This document shows positions 38,818 to 47,869 of a stretch of DNA of 64,000 nucleotides, one piece after another. The notes beneath the pieces were generated by a model. That model saw nothing but the letters and a program-made list of their open reading frames with translations, searched no databases and was not told the origin of the DNA. This DNA is from Arthrinium phaeospermum. Its lineage: Eukaryota > Ascomycota > Sordariomycetes > Amphisphaeriales > Apiosporaceae. The position numbers and the translations under genes were made by a program. Position 1 is the first letter of the stretch. Every line of letters starts with the position of its first letter. The stretch lies in NCBI GenBank assembly GCA_006503535.1, contig QYRS01000016.1, positions 1-64,000 of the forward strand, written 5' to 3'.

Positions 38818-40269
38818 CTATACACGGCTCGCAAACCCCCTCGCGTACGGCATGATGGGCGGCTCCACCATTCTCTTATCCGGAGAGGAGAGCATGATCC
38901 CCAAAGCGACGGGAATCAAGCCGGCCGTAGCCAAGACATCTTCCAGCCCCAGTCCCGGCGCCGTGTAACTCGAGCAGACCTCGGCGACATCGACGCGGCT
39001 CAAGTCACTGCTGCCGTGGGAGAGGGCGTCCTCGATAAGGGCGTACGTCAGCGGGTGGTACAGCATGCCGGCGTGCCCGTAGAAGCCGGCGCCCGGCGAC
39101 CCCGGGGGACAGACGACCTGCGGCTCGACGTTGGTGACCCCGACGCCCCGCGCGTCCAGCAGGTAGGCCGAGGCGTCCGTGCCGTGCTGCGGCTGGACGA
39201 TCTCGTCGAAGAAGCCCGAGTAGAAGGTTGTGGTCGGCACGTAGGCGCTGTCGCCCCCGGCCGCCCGCAGCGTGGCGATGTACTTGGACGTGTACTCCTG
39301 CTGGATGACGGACGGGTCGCACAGTCCCAGGCCTACATCGCTGTCGGTCGACAGACAGAGTAAGTTAGCCAGGACGGTGCCTTGGTAGTCGGGCGACACG
39401 GGCAGGAAGTTGGACACGCGGGCCCGTGTCGAGGGCCAGAACGTGAAGGCCCACTGCGTGTCCAGGCCGCCCTGGGACCAACTGACTACGGTGACATTGC
39501 TGCTCTTTTCGTCGCCATTGCTGCAGATGGCCGAGAGGTAGTTGATGGCGTATGCGATGTACTCGGAGTTGACTTGGGCATCCCGCGTCATGCCGCCCGG
39601 GACGTTCAGCCACACCGGGTCCGCATGCGGCGATCCCGTGAGCAGCTTCCGCAGATTCGACCCGAACACCGAGCCGCCGTAGGACCACGTGCCCGGAACG
39701 AACAGCACGGGCGGCCTAGCGCCGAACGTGAAGGTCGCGGGGATGTGGATGGCGGCCCGCAGTTGGGCCTCGGGTACGCTGTAGGGCGCGTCGCCGGTAG
39801 CCGCCGACGGGTAGACGGGCCGCGACACGTTGGTCGGGTTGTTGGGGTTGTGCACCGAGTTTTCGCCCTCGGTATACCCCTCGATGATGGTTATCAAGTC
39901 CTTGCCACCCTCTTGCGGCCCAAGGCCCGAGCCCAGCTGCAAGGCAATATTCTTGAACAGGTTCGTGGGCGTCGCGGAACCATAGATGCTCTGCAAAGTC
40001 TCTTGCACTTCCGGGAGAGTTGTCGGTGTTGCCCGCGGCTTCACGCCATTCAGGATGTCGAGGATGGCCTGGGGGTCTTTTGTCTTGTCGAGCTTGTCGA
40101 GCACGTCGCCCAGGCCTAGCACCGTGCCGAGAACGCCTCCAACGAGACCACCAACAAGTCCCCTGCCGTCCACCACCACATCGCCACCGGCGGGCACAAC
40201 GGCACGGGCAGTAGTGCTGTGGACGGCTAGCGAAGCACAAAGTGCGCGATAGGAGATGGAGAAACGCAT
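38818..40269 (-). CDS. CalB-like secreted lipase (alpha/beta hydrolase)
   Basis: A single exon encodes 483 residues from the ATG at 40,269. The frame is open a little further upstream, but without an ATG. A signal peptide is evident (MRFSISYRALCASLAVHSTTARA). About 150 residues of N-terminal extension precede the catalytic domain. That domain follows Pseudozyma/Candida antarctica lipase B closely: PVLFVPGTW for the oxyanion loop, VSWSQGGLDTQWAFTF with nucleophile Ser 265, SPDYQGTVLA, VPTTTFYSGFFDEIVQPQ with Asp 355, FYGHAGM with His 399, and a C-terminal MPYARGFAS. It has SWSQG where CalB has TWSQG. Role: extracellular ester hydrolysis. Family assignment is strong; the natural substrate is unknown. 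Confidence 0.93.
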   Translation of the reverse strand: MRFSISYRALCASLAVHSTTARAVVPAGGDVVVDGRGLVGGLVGGVLGTVLGLGDVLDKLDKTKDPQAILDILNGVKPRATPTTLPEVQETLQSIYGSATPTNLFKNIALQLGSGLGPQEGGKDLITIIEGYTEGENSVHNPNNPTNVSRPVYPSAATGDAPYSVPEAQLRAAIHIPATFTFGARPPVLFVPGTWSYGGSVFGSNLRKLLTGSPHADPVWLNVPGGMTRDAQVNSEYIAYAINYLSAICSNGDEKSSNVTVVSWSQGGLDTQWAFTFWPSTRARVSNFLPVSPDYQGTVLANLLCLSTDSDVGLGLCDPSVIQQEYTSKYIATLRAAGGDSAYVPTTTFYSGFFDEIVQPQHGTDASAYLLDARGVGVTNVEPQVVCPPGSPGAGFYGHAGMLYHPLTYALIEDALSHGSSDLSRVDVAEVCSSYTAPGLGLEDVLATAGLIPVALGIMLSSPDKRMVEPPIMPYARGFASRV

Positions 40270-40741
40270 GACAGCTGCAGGTGATAGCACCCCGCGAAAT
40301 CGAGACGATGCGAGAGAAAAGGGTAGGATTACCCGGTCGCGTACCTACAATATAAGCGCAAAAGTTCTGCCTAGCATTCCGCGCCTTCAAGTCACCATTT
40401 TCGCCCTTGTCGTTTCCTAATTTACACCGCTGTAGAGAGTGATGGTAAAAGCGGGCTTTCTTTACGATCCAATCTCCCAAGGGTGGGCCACGATCTTGGA
40501 CCAGTGGCTGATCCCCCCGGTCCGGCCGTTCTGGGCCGTCCCTATTCGGAATGCTACCTCAATTGAGCGGCACGGTCCCGCTCATTAGTAAAACAAAAAC
40601 CAGGGAACATGTTCATTTACTGCAGGTCTATCTGGTGGAGTGAATCATCTACACGCTGGCTTCAGGCCGCCCCCCAGTCAGTATTGCAGATTGCCAGGCA
40701 TTGTCTTCTCCCATCGTGCTGGTTGCCAAGAGTGTATGAGG
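40270..40741. other. Intergenic, lipase promoter
   Basis: This gap of 472 bases holds the lipase promoter. Its TTATATTG on the minus strand, near 40,350-40,357, lies about 85 bases from the ATG. The gap also holds the dehydrogenase 3' end. Nothing else is seen. Confidence 0.4.
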
Positions 40742-41677
40742 TCACTTCTGTCCCGATCCAGCCATATGCTGCGCAAGCTCCTTGAAGCCCAAATTCATCT
40801 TCCTCAGGATGGCGTCATTGCACCACTGCGGTACCCACTGCGACATGAACTTGATGCTGCCGGAATAGGGGCCCCGCCACAACAAGCCGCCATTGCCGGG
40901 CCCCACGATGTCGCCCACGATGGCCTTGACGTACTCGTCGGCCGAGATGCCGGGCGGCTTCAGCTTGCCGCTGGCCCACCCCGCGATGATGTCCTGGATG
41001 GCGGCGTAGCGCGACCCCGCCGGCAGCTCGAAGCGCGGCTCGTTGTCGTGGAAGTGCGTGTTCACCGTGCCCGTCATGATGGCCACGACGGTCACGCCGA
41101 ACGGTTCCAGCTCGAGCCGCATCGTCTCGGAAAAGGACGTCAGTGCCGTCTTGGAGGCCGTGTACGATGCTGTTCATCCAGGCCGTTAGCAACCGCGGAA
41201 CACCATTGAAACTTGAGACGAAACGGATTGACACAACATACCCATCCACGGCGTATTGACCGCGGTACCGTTGGTGCTCATATTGACGATGCGCCCCTTG
41301 CTGCGAATCAGCAGGTCCGCGAACCCCTGCACGGTGCGCACGACGCCGAACACATTGACGTCGAAGAGGCGGCGGGCCGTATCGATGTCGACATCGAGCA
41401 CCGGGATCGTGTACCCAACCCCCGCATTGTTGACCAGCACGTCGAGACCCCGGCCCGAGGCCTCGACGGCGGCCGCGGCGGCCGCGATGGAGTCGGCCGA
41501 CGTGGTGTCGAGGGTGAGTATGGTCACGTTGGAGAGCGCCGACAGCTCCGCGGGGATCTTGGACACGGTGCGCGCCGTCGCGAAGACGTGGTGGGCGCGG
41601 CGCGCGAGGGCGAGCGCCATGGTCGCGCCGATGCCGCCGGCGGAGCAGCCGGTCACGAGGATGGTTTTGGCGGCCAT
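40742..41677 (-). CDS. Short-chain dehydrogenase/reductase (AYR1-like)
   Basis: Two exons (41,677-41,242 and 41,169-40,742) encode 287 residues. The 72-base intron starts GTATGT and ends ACAG, restoring ..PWMA/SYTASK... The classical SDR fold is evident: the cofactor motif TGCSAGGIG (residues 9-17), NNAG (83-86), catalytic Ser 134, Tyr 148 and Lys 152 in YTASK. The length and the motif spacing resemble the fungal 1-acyl dihydroxyacetone phosphate reductase-like group, which is NADPH-linked and membrane-associated. That group also includes secondary-metabolite reductases, so the substrate is undecided. It lies next to a lipase and a P450 in the same orientation. Confidence 0.9.
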
Positions 41678-42316
41678 TGTCGGATTGTTTGACTGCGGGG
41701 AATGTCGCGATTGGATGGGACGCGCTCACGATGGCAACGCTCTCGATTTTTTTGAACGTATGTTAAGCATGGTAGTTTGGTTGGATCCTCCGCGGAGCAA
41801 CTCATGACCCCGGTGGCCAATCTAGGGATGCTTCTGATTTATCCGACCCAGCAGTCTGGTAACCATCCATTCTAAGGCCGGAACGCGCCAACGCAATCTT
41901 AGTGGCTTGGAAACAAGGATGACCACATAACGTTGCATTGGTTTGGGGCCAATGGGCACACAACGCACAGTGATGCATACCGAGTTTGTTATCTTCTTAT
42001 TGTGTGCCTCGTTCTCTGCCAGCTTCGGGGAGACCATAGAAACACCATAACAAGACACCATAAAACCACAGGCACACCGCGTTTACCGCCCATGGAGGCC
42101 AGAATACTGCGCTTTTATATCATCCCTTGACTTGGATCCAGCCCCTAGCGCGTACACTCTGTTAATGATCAGGTCGGAGGGGACTTTCCGCACATAGGCG
42201 GACAAAAATATAATATATACATGTTGCGACTGTTCTTAACCAATGAGATTATTAGTCGAATTCTGGAATTGCAATTCCTGCCAGTCTTGTAAATCATGCA
42301 ATGTATATATAAGCCA
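41678..42316. other. Intergenic, dehydrogenase promoter
   Basis: 639 bases between the dehydrogenase start and the 3' end of the ankyrin gene. No open frame, repeat or RNA is supported. Confidence 0.35.
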
Positions 42317-45300
42317 TCATAGAGAATCCACAAAGATGCCATCATCATCAAACGCCCAATCACCCCAGCTAGACATCGGATCTACCGTGCCAGAATTGTC
42401 AAACAAAACGCCCCCAGTGTGTCCTTCGACGCCAGGCTGTACCTCCAACTGAAGAGAGCATGCGCTGTATAATTGGTCTTCTCCGCCTTTCACAACTGCA
42501 GATTCATAAGGACTTTCTTGCATGGTGTGATCCTCGTCGTGCGGGCTGATGTCTCTCTCAAAGACCCCTGGCCGAGATTCCCAGCACCGAGGCTCATCCG
42601 GACTCTCATATACACTTGTAGAAATACTACAGCACGGTCCGGCACACTTTTCGTGCAGGTCTTCGTATTCCTCCTCGTCGATCTCGCAGGCCCCAAGGCT
42701 GAGTTCATCTTCCCTGGTCCATTTCCCTCGACTTTCTAGGAGGGAAGCTATTGCCACGTGATCATTGTCTCGTGCAAGCTTTACAGCCCGGATGTACTGA
42801 TCTCTGCCCTCCCGATCAATGCGGCAGCCTACTTCGAGCAGAAGAACGACCGTATCCAAGCGGCCGTGTTCCGCAGCACCCTCTAGGGCAGTTCTGCCGC
42901 GATAGGGTGCTCTGGGGCAATTGACGTCTGCACCAAGGTCAATGAGCTTCTTCGTAATGCCGATGGAACCTTGGATAGCGGCCAACTGAAGAGCAGTAGC
43001 GCCAGCATAGCGTGCTGGCGGCTCGTTGACACCAGCTTTGTATTTGAGTAACAAGTCAATCATCTCCATATTTCCGGTCTGGACCGCATACTGGAAAGCA
43101 GTCCTCCGGTCTTTGCTCCCGGGTTCAGCACGAATTGCTTTAGGGCACTCCGGATGGGACCTGGGAGTAAGCTCTTTCCAAGGTGGGCAAGCGATGACTG
43201 AGACGCCTTCTTCGAGTAGGAACTCTGCCATGTCCTTTCGCCCTTGATGTACAGCACACTGTAAAGCTGTCAAAGACCAGGCATATCGCCGCCGAGGGTC
43301 GAACCCTAGTGACACGAGCTGTTTGACTTCAAGTATTGAACATGTCGCAACGCTGGTTAAACCAGCAGCAGTGTTTGGTCGGTATTGACGTTGAAGTAAT
43401 ATCTGTGCGCACTGGCCTTTCCATAATGGCCGTTGATTGTGGGCCTCAGGCTCTTGAGTCTGAACGCGTGGATCCAAGTATTCTTCAATTGGCGGTGTAT
43501 ATAACGGTACGAATGGGTTGTACCAGGGATCGGCCGTTGCCGTCGGGGCTGAGAAGAGCGTGCTGAGGATCAATTCCATGGGCATGTGCTTGCCACGACC
43601 AGCAGACGAATTGATCGCGATGAACAACGCGTACTTTTCATTCACATCGATGGTGAGAGCGGTGCTTCTGTTAGACAGTGCCTGCCTAAGAACCTGCTCA
43701 AACCCCTGATATTGTTGCTCGGCATAAAGAGGGCAAACATTCAGTGCCCAGACGAGACTGAGAAGCAACGATGAGCTGTAATATGCGTCTGGGAGCTTTG
43801 TCGGAATCAACTGGCACACCGCCAGAAAATGGTCCATTACCGAAGTGTGTACCTGTTGACACTGTAAACGGCAAAACTGATGGGCACCAAGTTCCAAAAC
43901 CCGGTGAGCGGTGATGGAATTATTCCCAATGAGACCACACAGGGTACCGGTATCACCACTATCCCAGGCATCTCGGCACCGCTCGAAGGATTCCAATTCG
44001 TCTAAGCTGATGCAAGGATGCATCAATGTAAGCGCATATGAATCCATCTGAGAACCCAATCTCAAGAGGCACCTAGCCAGGCTCGGTTTTCTGCCACGAA
44101 TGCAGATATGCAGAGCGTTCTCTCCGTAGTCATCCTTCGAGTTCACGTCGACACCATGTTGAACGAGAGATTGCGCCAGTGAAATTGGCAAATCGGGACC
44201 CCAATTATTATCATGTCTTACTGCTTGTAATAGTTCGTTTCCACGAACTGGGGCTCCGTTCGACAAAAGAAGTTCCACCAAACTCCAACGTCCGAAATCA
44301 ATCGCAATATTCAAAGGCGACATTGGATTCGGTGAAAGAAACCGACCGGACCAGTAGACACCAGGCGTGAGAGGCTTATGTAGCTTAGCGCCATATTCGA
44401 GAAGCAGCCCGGAAAGCTCATCTCCAGGAACCGCTGCAGCGATGTGTAGAACCGAAGGTAAGACACCGCCATCTTTTGTAGAAGGGTCAAAGTTCGGGGA
44501 TGCCCCCAGTTTTAGCAGTGCTTGGCATACTTCGAGCGAAGAATAAGCTTCACTGACTGCTAGGCCGAGGGGAATACCCCCTGTCGATCCCCTATATCGA
44601 AGCTTATGCCCCGGCAATGCAATTCCTCCAAACGGGGAATATCCTTATGATGGACTGCTAGGAGTAGTTCCGCCAAGGCGAAGCTGCGAGAGGAGTTGTG
44701 TCCCTTGGGCGATGAGGTGGACATTTGGTCGGCCTTAGCTTGGCCAGCTATACCGTCTTTACGATGCTTCAAGTAGGTTTGTAAAGCGCTGAAGTTGCAG
44801 CTGGAAATTGCGTAATCAATTGGCGAGATATGCTTTCGACAGCAATACTCGTCCGGCCTCGCCCCAGAAGATATGAGTTCCTCTAGTATCCTTGGTTCCC
44901 ATTGGGAAATAGTTATATGCTCGGAGATAAGTATCAAAGGGAGGTGACTGCTAAGCTTGAGGTCAAGGCGTAGAAGCCATCGGATCACCACTAGATGCCC
45001 ATAGTTAATAGCCGATTTGAATATATTTTCCAGGAACGCTCTAATGGCTGGCTCCCTCAGAAGTGGATCCCGGGGATTCATCGTTTGATCCAAGATGCCA
45101 GATTGCACGAAGTGATGAAGTACAGCTGCTTCGGACTGATTTCCAGGATGGTTGTTGGAAGCCATATACGCAATTAAGTTTAAGCGTGTCGCTTCTGGGG
45201 CAGTGCATCGGTCCTTGATGATGCGTTGGGCTTCAAGTATGTGCTCCCCAGGAAAGCTCTCCGGGACCCAAGCATCCATGCAGGTTGAGAGTCGAATAGC

Positions 45301-45997
45301 GTTGAGTGTCCTTACACCCGATTGCCACCCGAAAGAATGGAACAGTTCCGTGAATAGGAGTGCTTGGCGGAGTTGTTGTGTTTGAATCAGCGGTCCCACG
45401 GATGTCGACGGACCCGGAATAACTTGAGACAATATACTTCTAAGGTGGAAAACGGGCAGTGCCGAAGGCCACTCAAGCCCTAGTGTCATGGCTGGTGGCG
45501 TGCAGACTGTTGTCATTGGCTCTGCCGGAGGCGACGGACTTGCTGGTATGACTTAGTCTAACATTCCAGTAATAAGTAATTTGCCGTACACACATACCAT
45601 TGACTACCTTCTCGATCTGTGTGTATGAGTGACGACTTGTCTCGTGCTTAAGTCTCTTGTGTGGGATGAGAACGCCATCAACAATAACAGCGCTGTCCTT
45701 GCCTTCCCGCTTACGCTTCTCAATTGCGAGACCAACGTATTTCCAGGTCTCGTTGGGGTGGTTTTGTGCAAAATTCCAGGCCTTGAAATGAGATATGTAT
45801 TCTCGCTGTCTGAAATGATATGTGTTAGGAGGTTTGCGTTGGTCGCTGGATATCTCGAACCTGACTTACGATGGTTCGAAGCCCAAGACTGCCATCTCCA
45901 TCATCAGCTGAGGCATCTTCCGTCTCTCTTTCACCCATAAACACCACAGAAGATTCTTGTGGCTCTCCCATTCTTGTTCACTGTAAGAGGAAGGCAT
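42317..45997 (-). pseudogene. Clr5-domain ankyrin-repeat protein, one frameshift
   Basis: Exons are 45,997-45,870, 45,809-45,598 and 45,542-42,317, with GTAAGT and GTATGT introns of 60 and 55 bases. The N-terminus (MPSSYSEQEWESHKNLLWCL, then MEMAVLGFEPSQREYISHFKAWNF) is a Clr5 domain, common at the start of fungal ankyrin proteins. The rest carries ankyrin repeats, clearest near genomic 42,840-43,110 (RTALEGAAEHGRLDTVVLLL; GATALQLAAIQGS) and 43,200-44,620. The reading frame changes at a five-C run (44,577-44,581). One extra base there would give a continuous frame of about 1,188 residues through an ankyrin motif. No intron fits. Either a consensus error or a recent null allele is likely. The biochemical role of this family is unknown; nuclear or regulatory action is only inferred. 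Confidence 0.85.
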
Positions 45998-46152
45998 TCT
46001 TCAGCGACTATGGAAATGATAGATAAGCTGGGAGTATTAGGAGGAGATGAGAAGTATCTTGGCTGAGAAACCTGGAAGCGATGAAAACTATGTGTCATTC
46101 AAGAGCAACGGAGGTGCTTCGAGGTTTATGTATGCGTCGTGCGGCTGACAAC

Positions 46153-46188
46153 GGGGGGGGGGGGGGGGGGGGGGGGGGGGGAGGGGGG
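46153..46188. repeat. G homopolymer
   Basis: Twenty-nine consecutive G bases, one A, then six G. Predicted proline-rich ORFs on the opposite strand are artefacts of this run. Confidence 0.95.
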
Positions 46189-46300
46189 AAACCAATAAGA
46201 GCAAAGTAGCTAGAGACAAGATGCTTTTGGGATGGGCCAATCGGAACGAAACGATTTTGCATGCAGGGGCAGCGCTGCAGCCAAAGTCCGCATGACAATG

Positions 46301-46413
46301 ATTGGTGGTTCCCAAAACTCTCGGCGCGTGGGGAGTATACCTCTCATTGGCGGTTCCCAAAACGTTTATGGGGCAATGCTTAGGAGCTACATCTCTATTG
46401 GAGGATCCCAAAA
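46301..46413. repeat. Three spaced 17-mer direct repeats
   Basis: ATTGGTGGTTCCCAAAA (46,301-46,317), ATTGGCGGTTCCCAAAA (46,346-46,362) and ATTGGAGGATCCCAAAA (46,397-46,413), spaced 45 and 51 bases. They lie upstream of both divergent genes and could be a regulatory array. No known factor site is claimed. Confidence 0.75.
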
Positions 46414-46605
46414 ATGCACGGGGCTTCAAGCTATTCCATCTGAGTGACTCTTTTCTGCCATTTTCTATTTCCTCGACTTCCGGGCCTCACCATTCCCGAT
46501 GGAGATACATATAATTGAGGAAGGGACCCAACCCCCAGATGCCAAAAGTCGACCACGATTATTATTCCCTCTAGTCAAACCACTCATCACCAATAACCAG
46601 CACAA

Positions 46606-46962
46606 ATGGAACTCACCACTGAGGCAGTAGTTGCCATAATTGGCCTGTTCCTAGCACTCCCCTCAGCTATCGCTCTTACCTGGAGCTGGCTAAGATGTAA
46701 GCGGCGCAAACGACGAGTCCGAGATGTTTCTGATGCAGAATTCTCTATGCCGTTAATAACAGCCACGGCTTGGGGTCGATCCCATGACCAAACACCCACA
46801 GACGTCAATACGACAATACAGGTCCAGCTTCTGCTACCCCAACGCACTGCACCGAGAAGTTTCACCAGCTCAGGGCTATCCACAACTGTCACTGCATCTC
46901 CTCAGGGCAACAAAGACAGAGGGTCCTATCCAAATGGTGACCAAGAACTATCTGTTCCATGA
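46606..46962 (+). CDS. Small one-pass membrane ORF, unrecognised
   Basis: This 118-residue ORF has a hydrophobic N-terminal segment (residues 7-29, AVVAIIGLFLALPSAIALTWSWL) followed at once by a basic cluster (RCKRRKRRVR). That is the layout of a type III or tail-in membrane protein. The remaining ~80 residues are Ser/Thr/Pro-rich and unremarkable. The clear membrane segment and the ATG context are the only support. It could be the first exon of a longer or decayed gene, because a GTACGT donor-like site lies at 46,966. No homology is recognised. Confidence 0.35.
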   Translation: MELTTEAVVAIIGLFLALPSAIALTWSWLRCKRRKRRVRDVSDAEFSMPLITATAWGRSHDQTPTDVNTTIQVQLLLPQRTAPRSFTSSGLSTTVTASPQGNKDRGSYPNGDQELSVP

Positions 46963-47869
46963 CAAGTACGTACAAGGTTCTACTTAACCGGCGGACAATA
47001 CTGAACTAAAAAGGCAGGCAATGGAAGTTGTCTTGTGTCGATTCCTTCGACTGAGCTCTTCCCAAAGCCCACTCAACTTTATATTATCGCCAGCCGACGA
47101 GGGTACCCCAACAATGTTCGCGTAGCTTTTGCTGCTGCTTGGCCCGGATGTTTGGTGGGGGGAGAGGGCCTTCCAGCACCATCTTAACAACATGCCCAAA
47201 TTGGTCCGCACCCTTGACCGCAGATGCTAGATGCCTACCACAGTGCAGTACTCTGGTCATCTGAGGTTGACTGTACTATTTAGAGCCTACAAGAACACAC
47301 TTGAGGGCTACAGTGAAGGCGAGGTTTACGAACGCCTACTAATATGGATTCCTTACAACATTGCGACAGCCCCTGCTGGAGTCAATGACGCCAGAAAGTG
47401 ATAGTAATACCTGTAATAAGCTCTGGACTCTAAATTTCTGTATCACAGCGGTAAAGTACCCTATTTGCAATTATATGTAGCGGTATCTCATTAACCATTC
47501 GTACTGATTCGCTCTGTGTTGAGAAGGATTGCAAGGGAACCAATAATACTTCAGTATGTATAGCTGCATTAGAAATACGAGCGCTACATTGAATTTCGCT
47601 AGGGTAGTTGGAAGTCTGCCTTACCGCATCTGTGTACCTTATCAAGGCAGACACATTGGTTGAGGTAGGGGCCGTTTGCCCCTTGATTGGTTCGCGGCGA
47701 GTGAGGGGTTGCTGACACCACGGCGCCAGAGTTTCCGGTGCACCCCGACTGATGTTCTCTGCTGATTAAATACAAATTTACCGTCGCAGCATGTGTATTC
47801 ATAGAACATCAATGCCTATCTATTTGACGCAGTACTCTTGCTTGTTTCAACCCTTGCGTAATCGTCGAC
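46963..47869. other. Intergenic, 0.9 kb, nothing recognised
   Basis: The frames here are short and interrupted on both strands. The stretch includes the promoter of the NACHT gene. I find no RNA gene or repeat. Confidence 0.3.

Larger units (their letters stand above)
45998..46605. other. Intergenic with G homopolymer and triple 17-mer
   Basis: This is the divergent promoter region of the Clr5-ankyrin gene (-) and the small ORF at 46,606 (+). It contains a 29-base G run (46,153-46,181) followed by A and six G. It also has three copies of the 17-mer ATTGGNGGNTCCCAAAA at 46,301, 46,346 and 46,397. Confidence 0.6.

Noticed and set aside
38782..40119. Long plus-strand frames opposite the lipase gene
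   Set aside because: These are shadows of a GC-rich coding exon. The minus-strand frame carries the catalytic Ser, Asp and His of a CalB-like lipase.
32685..41677. Canonical secondary-metabolite gene cluster
   Set aside because: P450, reductase and transporter are present, but there is no synthase or adjacent pathway regulator.
44560..44617. A tiny intron explaining the ankyrin-gene frame change
   Set aside because: The only GT..AG span is about 16 bases, far below the 50-base introns of this genome. A one-base shift in the C run explains the data better.
46088..46429. Polyproline ORFs on the minus strand
   Set aside because: They exist only because the G homopolymer reads as CCC codons on the other strand. 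Both ends lack support, and the frame is antisense to a promoter.
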